DNA of 64,000 bases from assembly GCA_022925895.1 (NCBI GenBank), contig JAKSYS010000881.1:372001-436000 (forward strand). The letters run 5' to 3'. Numbering within the stretch: position 1 is the stretch's first letter; every line of letters starts with the position of its first letter. Positions 11,940 through 24,495 of the stretch are shown one piece after another. The stretch comes from Fragilaria crotonensis. Lineage: Eukaryota; Bacillariophyta; Fragilariophyceae; Fragilariales; Fragilariaceae. Position numbers and translations under genes: made by a program. Below the pieces are notes generated by a model, which saw only the letters and a program-made list of their open reading frames with translations, did not search any database and was not told where the DNA came from.

Positions 11940-12834
11940 CCTTGTAAGAAGCAACAATCATGCGACCAGATCCAGAGTCAAGCTACAAGATCACTGGACC
12001 ATGCAGAAGCAAGCTTTGCCGGTGATTGGATTGAATGCAGCCATCGTCTTTGAGATATTTGGATACTAGAGGGTAAGATTGATTGATTCATGTAGTCATT
12101 TAGAAGGTAGTCATCCATCAAGCCATGAAACCTCACAGAATAGAAGCTTCCACTCTCAAATTGTTCGTGACACCCATATCGTCCTGTAACTGAAGGGAGG
12201 CCATCAAGCCACAGCAACAGTACCTGGAAGTTGTCTTTTTTATTTGCACCTGAGTTGAGTATACACATCGGAGGCAAGGACTCACCCGCAGCACTTGTTG
12301 CAACTACACCAATGCTGAAGTGTTGACTCCACGCTTGCTGTTGCGCAGAAGGGAAGGCGGATTGTGATACATTACTGCCCTTGGCCCACTCGATTGCCTG
12401 TGATCGAGATATCATCGTGCGTTTCATCCATGTTGAAAACAGCTACAATGTCAAATTACATCTGACCTGAAATCCTATTCAGATACCAAAACTTCAGCAT
12501 CAATTTCAAGACCAGTTTCTATGAGATCCTTCTAAGCATCATTAAACCATTCTTGCAAGTTATCAAATGTACTAGTCCATTGCGCACAAGCATCATCCAC
12601 AGACATTTTGTCTTGCCTCACACGCCTGCTGCCTTGGGGACTTCCTTGATTTCTTCCCTTATTCATGTGCCGGTGGTTACATGCATCATTGGATTGCTCG
12701 GTCAATTCATCACTGGTCAGTGCACACCAGCCGCCCCGCCCATCCACGTCTCCGTCGACGGCGGCAAGATGTACTATTGTTGGACTCATGGCATGGGCAC
12801 CCACCGGAATAACGCTTCTGCAATCAGCAACCAC
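11940..12834 (-). pseudogene. DDE-superfamily transposase remnant, core part
   Basis: Reverse-strand pieces read N-L-Q-E-W-F-N-D-A (near 12540), F-N-M-D-E-T-H (near 12430), then A-A-G-E-S-L-P-P-M-C-I-L, N-F-Q-V, G-R-Y-G-C and D-S-G-S-G-R-M (near 11960). The N-M-D-E-T segment supplies a catalytic Asp as in Tc1/mariner-pogo-like endonucleases. Stops and frame changes separate the pieces, so it is dead. The C-terminal part probably continues at 7510-6690, beyond the Harbinger insertion. Confidence 0.55.
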
Positions 12835-12849
12835 AAAGCTGATGGCGGC

Positions 12850-15800
12850 AAAGACGACACCACAGCGTTCAGAATGATAGGTGGAAACAACGCAATTTCG
12901 TCTGGCAGCCCATCCAATTGCACAGCAACCGCGGGTGACGGCGCGGGGAACCTAGTACTGCTGCAGCAACTATCGATCCTCAACTTCCAATGCCTTACAT
13001 TCCTAATAATGCATCTGGTATTAGTTGTTTTTCTACAGTTTCTAGCTAGTATTATAGGTCCCCCACAACCACAAGCCTCCCCCTCCTTATACCATCGCCA
13101 TCGCCGACAGCGGCAGCACGTCCCACTTTCTGCACCATGTCCGCCCGTGTCGTCAACAAACGCCCTACCACCAAACCCAACGACATTCGCATCCCTACTG
13201 GAACCATCATATACTTGGAGCACAAAGAAGCCAACCTTGACATACTAGTCTCCCGTTTGCTGCCCGCTGCGTTAACATTGTGCCTGCCCTTGCCAACACT
13301 TTGTTGCTGTCTAGCTATGGGGCAGCTTTACGATTCCTGGTGTACGGTTGCGTTCGACGCCGCCTCTATTTCGTCGGTCCACCATACCGCCATCGCGATT
13401 GTCTCCTCCTGCCCAGCGACCGCGCTCCCGCAAATGGTCTGTGGCATCTGAGCTTGGTAACCCCGCCGGCGCCCACTGCGCTCGCCGCCCCGCACGTCAC
13501 GACGGCGAGCGAACTGTCCTGGTCACTACTCGTTCGCCGCTTCCGTTGCCTGCGCCACACCAGGAGAGCCCGTCGCCTTCGCCCATGTCGCACTGTTTTC
13601 GCCAGCCTTGTCCACGCTACTACACAAGCCCTTGCCCCCGGTATGCACCGCCGCAACGCCGCCGAACGCGCCATCAGCACGTTCAAAAATTAAATCATTG
13701 CCGACCTCTATAGCATCGACAAGCACTTTTCCTTACACTTGTTGGACAAAATGTTGCCACAGGCCGAGCTCACGCTCAACCTCATCCGCGAGTTGCTCAT
13801 CAACAACCCCAACCTGTAGGTGCACGCACAACTCCACGGCGCCTTTGACTTCAATCGGACCCCCCTTGTCCCACCCGGCATCCGCGTCCTCGTCCATGTC
13901 AAGCCGGCAGACCGCACCACTCGGTCACCCCACGGCGCCGACAGTTGGTACACGGGGCCTGTCCTCGTCTCATACTGGTGTAACACGGTATGGATTTGGG
14001 AAAGCCGTCCCACCCGCATCTGTGACACCCATTCGTGGTTTCCCTCAAAGCTCACAATGCCCTTGTCCTCCTCCAACAACCTCATCTTGTTGGCAGGTGT
14101 ATAAGACATCGTGCACGCGCTCCGCCACCCGTCGCCTGCCTCGTCGCCATTGGCGCCACTGACGGACAGCCACCATCAGGCACAAACCCAGTTGACAAGC
14201 ATCCTCACTTCCCTCGTCGCGCCGCCAATAAATCAATCATCCCCCTATGTGACTCCAGAGAACCTACCGCCACCAGGCGCTCCACTCCCGGCGCCAGCAC
14301 CTCTGAGGGTGGAGATGCTGGCTTTGCCGCCTTTGCCACCGCCAATACCAGCCATTTACCCACCACCGTCACAAACCCCGCAGGAATGTGCACTTCGCGT
14401 CGCTGCCATCCGACACTCTTGATGCCACGACCATCTTCAACAGTACCGGCATCCGTGGCAAGCATTGACGTCACACCGAACGCCGGCAGCCCCCAACTCA
14501 GCCGCTCTCTGCCGCTAAGACGTTCCACCCGAATAAGACTCGTCGCCACATCCCAACGCCCGCGACTCGAGCGCCACCGAGACACCCCTACGGCACCCGT
14601 GCCAACCGACCGCTCAATCAAATCCTCCTCGCTGCTTCCCAGGCGCCGGCACCACAGCCAACTCTCCACGGCAATGCCTTTAACCTCGACACGGGCATAC
14701 TCGCGGAATATTGCGAACTCAGCCAGTGCGGAAGGACCCCTGTGGCAAGCCTCCAATGCTGACGAGGAGATCGGCCGCTTGGCCAAAGGACATGGCGCCA
14801 TGATCAAAGGGACCAATACCCTGTTTTTTATTCCAATCTCCGCCATACCTAACGACCGCAAAGCCACCTACCGCCGTGTTGTCTCGGTACAATGCCCTGA
14901 AAAAGACAACTTCCGCCTCATTCGCTGGACCGTCGGTGGTGACAAATTTGATTATCCCTTTGACATCAGCATCAAAACTGCCGATCTGACAACTGCCAAG
15001 CTCCTGTTCAACAGTGTCCTGCCCACCCTCAATGCCAAGTTCCTGGCCACCAATCTCAAGGATTTTTAATTGGGCACGCCCATGACTCGGTACAAATAAT
15101 GTGTATTCCCCTGTTCATGTTTCCTGATGCGAACATCGAACAATACAACTTGTTGCCGTTGGTGCACAACGGTTTCGTTTTCGTCGAAATTCTGCTCGGT
15201 ATGTATGGGCTCCCCCAAGCCTGCCGCCTTGCCAACGACCAACTCATCAAATTCCTGGCGCCCCGTCGTGGCTACCACCCTTCTGCCTTAATGCCCGAGG
15301 TTGTGGACGCACACATCCCGCGACATCCTCTTCAGCCTTGTCATCAACGGCCTGTTTGGAGTTTGCTGGCTGCACATCACAGGCCAACGCCGACCACCTC
15401 ATTGCCACTCTTGAGCAAGATTGTCAGGTCAGTGTTGACTGGGATGCCACCTGATACTGCATTTAAACCCTTGCTGAATGGTGGGATTACGCAAAATGCA
15501 CCTGTGGTGACATCTCAATGCCCGGTTACTTTCCGTCGACCTCCAACGCTTCCAACACCTTGCACCTGCCAAGGCCGAGCATTCTCCACATCCCTGGCAA
15601 CATCCCACTAGCTATGGTGTCAAAACCTAGGGTTTGCTCCCAAGCCCGACACTTCCTCCGCCATCGACGCGCCGACAAGCTCGGTAGCTTTTCTTGAAGT
15701 CCTTGGCACGTCGTCATTTTTCGCGCGGGCGATCGATTCTACGATGCTCACGGCCGCCATTGGTGAACTCGCAACAGACCAATCCAGCGGCAGCAAAACC

Positions 15801-16450
15801 ACAATAGAGAAACTTGCCCAACTGCTGAACTATTGTGCCACGCATCCCGATGCCTCCGTCCGATTGACAGCCAGTGATTTGTTAATTGTTGTCGAAAGCG
15901 ATGCTCCTTACTTAGTATCCGTTGTCAACGCGCGCTCATGCACCGCGGGCTACTTCTACGTGACAAACAAGCCAACCAAAGCAACCGAGTCCTTTAAGGC
16001 GAATGGCACCGTCCCCGTCTTGTACCACATCATGCGCGAAGTCTTATCCAGCGCTGCCGAGGCCGAATTTGGGGCCCTCGTTCACAATGGCAAGGAATCC
16101 TGTCCACAACCGGTAGGCATTGCGCTCGAAGAAACGGGCCATCCTCAGCCTGCAACACCGATGATGGCAACCAACAACAGAACTGCGAGTGGCATCACCA
16201 CCGACACGGTAAAACAGAAACGGTCCAAGAAGGCCGTTGACATACGTGTTTATTGGATGCGTGATCGCGTACTCCAGGGACCATTTCAAATATACTGGTG
16301 CAGTGGAAAACAAACCGCGCCGATTATTTTTCCAAACATCATCCATCCTCCATCATCAGGCCATTTGTTCTATGTACTTGTACTCATCTGCATATCCTGC
16401 AAACCTAACGCCAGCGGCACTGGCAATCTCTACTGTGGACCCTGGTGAGG
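12850..16450 (+). mobile_element. Old Copia-type LTR retroelement fossil
   Basis: Plus-strand pieces occur in Copia order: an integrase-like N-A-A-E-R-A-I-S-T-F-K-N (near 13660), a reverse-transcriptase-like stretch at 14700-15290 (Y-G-L-P-Q-A near 15205) and an RNase H-like stretch (A-E-A-E-F-G-A-L-V near 16060). The sequence is richer in C than its neighbours and has many open frames on both strands. No complete LTR pair was found; the right end seems truncated where the young CoDi-like element begins. It is badly broken, with many breaks, and older than the other two LTR fossils. Confidence 0.75.
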
Positions 16451-16584
16451 GTGTGTTATATATAGGTGTACATATAAAATATATAGTATACTGTATATAA
16501 TCCCCGGGCATCCCGCAGTCGGGAAACCCGGAGGGTCATCGCAACCATTGCTTTATTCCAATTTCCAATTACAGTATGCATACG

Positions 16585-16728
16585 TGAGTTAAGTTGGGCG
16601 TACTAAGGGCGGTAACGGTGCAACGATATGCTAGTAACGTATAATTATGGGATAGACCGAGAAGTAAGACTTCCATATGGAAGCGTGTACTGTACCGTCG
16701 TATACCGTACACTGCGCATCTTAAATCA
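16585..16728 (-). repeat. 3' LTR of the CoDi-like element
   Basis: Near-identical to 23042-23187. Begins tgagttaagttgggcgtact and ends catcttaaatca on the plus strand. Lies downstream of the minus-strand RNase H part. Confidence 0.9.
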
Positions 16729-19700
16729 GTCCCCTTGAACTAATGAGACTAAAGCGAGCGAGTCTATTAGGTCGTCGTAACCTAAGGCGGATGATATCTG
16801 ATCAAAGTGATATTTAGTCGTCAGCGACAGTGACAAACAAGGTAACCCATGGAACCCTTCGAACCTCAGTGAGGGGGTTATCAACAATGATCTACAAGGT
16901 CGTATGAAATCAGGCCCACAAGATGATCACGCTTCTGACCACCGGGAATGATCTTTGTACAGATATCTGCAGGATTGTCGTGAGTTGATACGTGCCCGGT
17001 CAGGCATTCACCCATAGCAACCGCTTCGCGAACCGCGTGATAACACACTGAGTTCGACTTCTTCTTCAATGTGGATTCAGGTTGCTGGGTATTGTGAATC
17101 ACAGACATATTGTCCCCGTATATGAATGAGGGACCAGAGAGATGCACTCCCATCATCCGGAGCTTGTAGCGAAGCCCTCGGAGCGTTTCCATGCCTTGTT
17201 TCATTGCCACGAAATCAGCACCAAAGACGCTAGTCTCGATCGTAGACTGCTTCTTTGAGAACCACGTAATGGGTGACATATTCATGTAAATGATGAATCC
17301 CGTGCGCGACCGTCGCGTCCGTTGGTTACCAGCATGATCGGAGTCCACGAAGAGTCGGAGGTCTATCTCTTTCCCACGTGCCTCCGGCACATTAGGCGGT
17401 ATCGCCTCCTTAACGTTTCCGTAGTATTGCTGCCAGTCGCATTCCTTGAACGAGGACACATCGACGATTGGATAAGTCGGATCGAAGACAATTCGCGCAT
17501 TGTGCTTCTTATCCAAGTAATTAAAGATGTGGAACACTGCGTCTAAGTGTCCTTCACGAGGCTGAGTCAGGTATGACGCGAGCTCCGAAACCTCAGTGAT
17601 GATATCGACGCGCCCCAACTCCACGCACCATCGTAGGACTCCAATCTGAGTCTGGTAAAACGATGCATAGGCGTCGCTCAACACTGGACTAACATCGAGT
17701 TCTGGGGCATAGCTTAGAGGAAATGGTCCCTTTGCACGCTTCGACCAATGTCGAGTCGGGAAATTCGTGTCGTGGAACTCCTTGACATTGCGTACCGCAG
17801 CCTGGATGTATTTGCTCTTTGCTCGAGCTCATTGCCCAGCACTGCACCCCATTCGGCAACGTTGTTGCACGCAACTTAGCCCCTAAATAGTATTCAGGGT
17901 CATGTATCGAGCCAGGTTTTGTCTTAAAGAAATGATCGATTTCATTCAGTGCCCAAACTCCATCATGGTGGACAACTAGAATGTCATCCACGTACAGCAA
18001 ACAGTATGCATAATACTTGTAGCAGTCGTCTGGTCGTAGTTCAGGTTTGAGCCACACGTCTGGATCTGCCATGCACGACTCCCAACCCAAATGCCGCATG
18101 CAATCAGCAAGATGGTTTCGGAATGAGGCACCAGCAGACTTCAGACCGTACAGCGCCCGAACTATTATTGCCTTCTTGCCGGCGTCAGATCCAAATTCCG
18201 GACCAAGTTGACACCAGATCTTCTCACCCACCGGCGCCGTCAAATAGGCATTCTCAATATTGGCAGTTTTTACCTCTAGATCGTTAAGAGCAGCTAGCGT
18301 CAGCGCTATGCGCACCGACTCCCTTGAGACAACGCTCGCATACGTCACGTATGCAGGTGGTGATGTAGTCATGTGGCCACCGGCCACCAAGCGGGCTTTC
18401 CGCTGAAAGTCTTCCATCTTGATATCAAAAATGAGATGACAACGAATCTCCTGGTACGTAGGAGGCGGTTCTGAGTCGCCGCTCAAAACTTGAAAAGCGA
18501 CCTGAACCTTAGTCATTTCTTTCCGTATGGCATCGTGCCATAAGGTATTACCATTCTCACGGTCAATGCGAATGCAGTCTTCGTATGTTTTCGGGACCTC
18601 GAGTCCGAATTTGTGTGTTCGCTTATGATATCGGTTGTTAATTGCCGCAATAATTCGATCGCGTCGCTTTATCGTGAAAGGTACCCACCAGGCAAAGGTA
18701 GGTTCATTTTCGATTCCATGGGCGATCGCGTAGTCAGCCAGCTCGACCGGGTTGGATTCCTTGAGGTCAGCGAGCCGCTCCCATGATGTGCTCCCATCCT
18801 TCCACTTGACACAGAGTTGCCAACCCTTGGTTGTCTTACGATAGTGCCGATTCGATCCTCGTTGGACGAACATATCTGCGCGTTCGATCGCAGATCCGTC
18901 CTTACGATGATCAACGATCCCCTTCAAAAGGAGAAACTGATTGCCTTCCAAGTCGCACATTGCATAGGTACATATTCTGTGCGATGACGTTGGCAGATAG
19001 TTCCGTCGTTTGGCCGTCAGCGAATTCAACTTCGTAGGTTCGAGTATCAAGGATCGGGTTCGAGTTTGCCTTTCCGATGAGGCTCCCGTCGATTGCGCGT
19101 TTCCTGTTTCGAACCTTTGCGCTTAACATCTTGTCACCAATTGGGAGTGTCACCTCAGCCCCAACGTACTGGTCGTGCGTATCAGCATCAGGTTCGTCAT
19201 CAGCATCGGGGACATGGGGAATCTCGCCGTCGTCGTCGTCGGCATAGTTTGAGAAAGTGGGAGTGTCAAGGTCAACCAATTCTGGGTCCGTCGCAAAGTC
19301 CTCGTACTTGAAACAGTCCCCTAAAACTGCGTTCACCTTTTCCGTAAACTCCTCCCTCTTCTTCTTTGTCGATTCGTCGGCCAATTCATCCGGCGTGAGC
19401 GGTTGGACGGATGACCGATATACAACCTGTTCGTTCTGCTTTAGGACCTTCCTGGTCATAGCCGGACCAATGTCAATGGCAGGGCCGAGGTCGCGACCCA
19501 GAACCATTGAGTCGTCGGGATACGTCACAGACGTGTCTCGAAACATCACCCATTCATACCACTTGAATAGGGCGAATGGTGATATGTCAGCCGTTTCGCC
19601 GCTGACAACGGTCTCGGGCACTTGCCCGTCGAGCTTGTAAATATCGTGCGATGTCAGAGATCTGACATATGCCTCTCGTTCCAGGCAGTCATCCCAAAGC

Positions 19701-22700
19701 CGTTTGGGCGCGACGGAGCGGACCATTTGCCTTCCGATGCCCTTTTTCAGTTCTCGAATCGCCGCTTCGGCCGCATTCGACCAGGGTGTGTGAGGCTCTG
19801 TCTGTCGCACTCGAGTTCCGACTTCTCGACATTTCTTCCGGAACAAGCCCATTGTCTGCTCCCTAGCGCCATCCATTACCATTACGTTCGGAACACCCTC
19901 GCGTTGGAATAATTGGGAGAGCCCCGCATGTGCGAGCGATTTCTTTGCCATGGGGTATGCTCTACACCAGCCGTCAGATGTTGCAAAAACCTGTGCATAT
20001 TTATTGTTTCGCCGTGAGGTAGTATTCGAGATGAGTGTGTCGGTAAAGCAATCAATCGGCAATCGCCAGTACGGAATCGGCGAGACAGTGTCGGGTGTAG
20101 TACTGTTCGAATGCCGCGTTGGGTCGTGACGTTTACGGTACGCCTTGCAGTCGTTATGTCGATTCCCCAATTCCGTGCCAAGAGTTGGGGATCCAATTGC
20201 TTTCCTGTCGACGAGGAGCGAAGGGATGCAATGGAACGGGCGAATGAATGGATCTCGAGCGTTGGCGAGGTTACGGATAAGGACATGCTCGGGACGTCGA
20301 GTCCGCGCTGCAACTCGTTGGCGAACGAATGCATGTTGGAAACCGAGCAGAGTTGGCGGGACGGTGGCGATGCTCCGATGCGGTCCCCTGTTTCCAACAG
20401 GTAGTTCGTGAGCGCGTCCTCTTCTTTGGCAAAGGTTGTGTCGTGTGGGTCCCACTGGAGATCCGCATCCGTGAGAGTAATGTGCGGGAGAGTTTCGTAC
20501 TCCGCGACGGTTGGTCTGCGAGTGGGGAAAGTCGAGGTAACCCCACGGAGCGATAGGGGAATGACGTATGGGACGTCCGTAGCATCGGTTGGAATTGCCA
20601 AAGAATGTGTCAGGTCATGAACCGTGTCGGTTAAGAAACGAGGGACGTCGTTTACAATAACGTCATTAAGTCTGAGCTGCATCGTTGAAAGGAGATTGTG
20701 AGCAATGTCAGGGATATGGATCGCCTGATGGACCATGAGGATGACTGTTTCGCCTGAGATCGGGTCATCGTACGCGAGCGCCGCCGAAACAGTTTTAAGG
20801 TCCTTGGCAACGGAACCTGACGGGTTATAGCCCGACACATTGATAGGACGATCGTAGTCGTGGACTACTAAGCAATTACTGCCTACGGCACACTGGTCGG
20901 CGTGTGAGTCAAGATCAGTTGCCGATTCATGGGCAACTGACACATCAACCGACCCCAGCGTCCTGAGGGCGGCCAAGCACGCACAGCGTCACTTCTGGGG
21001 CTCCTCAATGGAGACTTTCTTTTGGCGCGTGAGTGCTGCATTTGTTCGGTTCGCACCCGCGTTAGCCTTCTTTTGGTCGCCGGCTGACGAGGCGGTGGTT
21101 TTGGAAAAGAGTCCGGAGCTGTCATCGTCGGCAACAGAAGCCTTCTTCATTTGCTTTGCCAGTCAATTGAGACATCTGACGATTAACAGCGCGGAGGTTC
21201 TTAATGACTTCTTTAGGCTTCGGGTTGTTGTCGCCGCCCTTGCCTTTCGTGACCTTGCTGTCTTTTGCGCCTGGTTTATGACCACGTTTGGCTGAGGCGC
21301 TTAGACGCAAGATCCTTTTTCTGCTCAGGCGTGAGCAACGCATATTCATCTTTTGCGTAGTATCGATCTTCAACTGTATCGAACTTGCGCTTACCGCCGG
21401 TCTTCATCGCGGAGATGTTAACCGTTGGATTTGACTTGGTCTTGGAGGTCTGGCGGATGTAGTCCTGGTACAGTGTCACGCATCCATCGAAATCGGAGCG
21501 AAGCCTTTCCTCAGACATGATGCGAGTCTTGACGGCGTCAAACTTGTCGGTTTTGATCCCGTCAAGCAGGTAACGAACCTTTGAGCGTGGGTTGATACCC
21601 ACATGTCCATGTTCCGTCAAGCCTTCCAGCACAGAGTGCTGCTGCTTATGGACATTGACATATTTTTCAAAGTCCCAACGGCGCTGCTCGCCGTTGTAGG
21701 CCGTGTTCTTCAACTTGTCTTCGGCCATTGTGGCCATATTATCAACATGTTGCGGTCCTAGGTAATGGCCGTAAATGCCTTGGTAGGCCAACCGGCCATC
21801 CCGCGTTTTCTGGGCTGGTTTGACATACGTCCAAGCCGCTTCCTTTCGAGTAATGTCCCAAACTTTCTCGCGGTTAACCAGGTAGACAGGATCCGGGACC
21901 CTGACTCCTTCGGCATTCATCGAGAAATGCGGGGCTCTCCCGATCATCTCATCTTGGACAGTCGGGAAGATTTCGGTATGGGGTGCGATGTCCACATTCT
22001 TGCGAATAACGTAAGCAAGCGGGATCTTACGTTCCCCAAGGACCGAACGAAGGTATTCATCGATGGCTTCCATGGTTTTGGGCCAGTCCTTGGAGTTAAT
22101 GGTCGGGAGGTCATCCGGATTCTTATAAGTTGACTCGAGCTCACGGAGTTCTCGGATGCTGCGGATGTTATCAAGCGTGACGCTAGCCACAGCAACTGTA
22201 CGGCTCACCCGCACTTGATGGCGTAGGTAGCACAACAAGAGCTTGAGATTCAACTCAGTCCTCAGGTTTACTTGCACGCCAGGGTTCTGGACCTGCGCTG
22301 TACCAGCAGCAGCCCCAGCGGGTGGAGGAATCGTTCCTCCCGGTCGACGGATTACCTTGCAGAGACTTTCAATCTCGTCATCAGACAGGAGTCTGATTTC
22401 CTCTAGGGTGGCAATCCCCTGGTCCTCAACAAGTGCCTGAGCAGCTTGCTTGCTGGGAGAACCCGATGCGGACCATGGCCACGCGCATGACGGGGATATC
22501 CATGTTCTGTTCGTAAAGCTCGAAGAAGTCGGATACGAAGAGAAGTGAACAAACTCGTTTCGGAACTCAGAGTTTGATCCCAGAAGGTACGTTCAACGGT
22601 GAGCGCGCCTACGCCAGTGCTAGTATAGTTCTCCGTACTATCGTATGCACTAGGCGAGTTCGTACCGTATATTTATTCATCAGTGTCATATATCATAATA

Positions 22701-23041
22701 CTTTCGCCAAACGGACGGTATTTGAATCGATCATCCGCGATGGTATGGATCGGAGAATGGATACGTTCGATCCATCAACTGCATGTCGGGGTCGATCCGA
22801 CAATCGAATGGGGATTGAATGATCACCTCATTCCGCTCCATGCCACACGCGCCATCATACGTGTTAAGGGTCACTGATTTAACAATTTCATGGCGGTGCT
22901 ACGCATGCCCAGACTTAGCTGGCGAACCGCATGACACAGGCGAACTATCACAGCCTTACTTGCCTAAGCGCATGCCACTACCATCGAAGGCATGTCATGG
23001 CATCGTTTGCCATTGTCAAGAGCGTCTTGGGTCTGATAAAC

Positions 23042-23187
23042 TGAGTTAAGTTGGGCGTACTAAGGGCGGTAACGGTGCAACGATATGCTAGTAACGTATA
23101 ATCATGGGATAGACCGAGAAGTAAAGGACTTCCATATGCAAGCGTGTACTGTACCGTCGTATACCGTACACTGCGCATCTTAAATCA
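23042..23187 (-). repeat. 5' LTR of the CoDi-like element
   Basis: Near-identical to 16585-16728. Lies upstream of the minus-strand gag part and would carry the element promoter. Confidence 0.9.
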
Positions 23188-23256
23188 TACGGAATACGGA
23201 GTCCAGCAGAGGTCCACTCAAACATCGAGCCAGCCGTAATTTATGTAGCTCACTGT

Positions 23257-23945
23257 TTGAACTTTGAACTACCAGTACCTGTACCTCTACCTCTTCAACA
23301 CAAACCACTGGTTGTCGCTTCCAGGTCCCTCCTTCTCCGATCGCTGGTCTTGCAAATTACACTATCGGGGGCTGCAGGATTGGCAGGTCGATCTGGCGAC
23401 CACAACGCCGCTGCCAGTGTTGCAGCACACCAGATTGCCATTCAACTGTGGCTCTTGTGCAACTCCATATGCGATGCAATCGAAGCTGCCGCTCAAGGCT
23501 TAGTGGCCGATGCCCTGGGACGCAACTCACTGGAGAAGGCTTGCGACATCTCGATGACAGTCTTTCTCTAACTTTGATCTTAGGAGGAAAGTCCTCAGCA
23601 CGTGCTTTTGGGTAGGCTACTCCACCCGCTTTTTTGTTGAAGTTTTTTACCCAAAATGTTCCGACGCAAATAAAGCTGCAAGATATTCTCATCATTGTCA
23701 TACAAGCGCAGCCTCTAAATGCGCTCGTCTTTGCAGCAGATGGCGTACTGCAGGGTGCTTCCAACCTTCCGTTTCAAGCCAAAGCAATGGCCGTCAGTGC
23801 ATCAGTGGCCCCGCATTCTACGTCGCAAGTCAACACGTTGTTAACGCAGATACTTTGGTTCATGTTTGGATGGCGTTGATCATGCGTCAAGTGATGCGCG
23901 GCTTGACGCCGACAAGGATGGCCTCATCAATTTGTTGGCTTCGGA
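23257..23945 (+). pseudogene. MATE-family efflux transporter pseudogene, C-terminal fragment
   Basis: MATE (multidrug and toxin extrusion) proteins exchange H+ or Na+ for organic compounds across membranes. The plus strand reads A-A-H-Q-I-A-I-Q-L-W-L and E-A-A-A-Q-G-L-V-A-D-A-L-G-R-N (to 23571), then in another frame T-Q-N-V-P-T-Q-I-K and A-A-D-G-V-L-Q-G-A-S-N (23634-23879), which are second-half MATE motifs. The N-terminal half is missing and the frame breaks at least twice, so it is a dead fragment. It starts just right of the CoDi-like element; no matching first half lies on the other side, so the truncation is probably older. Confidence 0.7.
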
Positions 23946-24495
23946 TAAGTAAGCATCCGCCACCAGCGCTTACTGAATGCTATAGATTGTAGTCACGCTG
24001 TTAGACGAATCAAGTTGTGGACTTGCATATAGAGCACATCTCGTCAAGATGTTGCTGGTGGGAATACCTGATCGTCTACCTTGCAAGGGTAGATCGTTTC
24101 AATTCACGAAACAGTACGCACCCATGACAGTTTGGCAAACTTCGGAATCTCTTCACGACAATTGAGGTCAGCAAGGTCCGATCTGGTTGCCCAAAGACAA
24201 CCAGTATCGCTGAAGCACCCGCGAACTTCCACCTCACCTATTCTGTTGAACCAACATTGGATCATGTGCACCGAACAAACGAGAAGAATTCAGTGGGACG
24301 ATGTCATCCAAACCTTAACCATTTTCAATAACCGGTAGGATACCGAAAGATCTACTGTAAGTATGGTATTTCACTTTCATTCGGTCTATGTATGCATAAA
24401 TCCTATATTCCTTAGTGGAGAAGGGCATCGTACGCATTTCTCAGCTGGTACACACACATACATGAAGCGTTGGAGGACGCAAACTGTTGGAAGTT
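23946..24495. other. Intergenic, no gene recognised
   Basis: Lies between the MATE fragment and the 3' end of ATPase copy B. Short frames only; it probably includes the 3' UTR of the ATPase. Confidence 0.5.

Larger units (their letters stand above)
16585..23187 (-). mobile_element. CoDi-like Ty1/Copia LTR retroelement fossil, nearly full length
   Basis: Two LTRs of about 145 bp (16585-16728 and 23042-23187, TG...CA) flank a 6.6 kb minus-strand element. TACG borders both outer ends (16581-16584 and 23188-23191), a likely target duplication. Parts in element order: gag (about 22500-21280), protease and integrase (about 21000-18900), a chromo-like stretch (about 18980-18770), reverse transcriptase with Y-V-D-D (about 18900-17690) and RNase H (17684-16881). 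A purine-rich tract adjoins the 3' LTR. The LTRs differ at only two or three places, so insertion is recent. All parts are recognisable but coding is broken about half a dozen times. Confidence 0.88.

Noticed and set aside
13052-14867. Several long frames on both strands (up to 344 codons)
   Set aside because: They arise from C-rich, low-stop sequence of the old Copia fossil; only the plus-strand pieces show element motifs.
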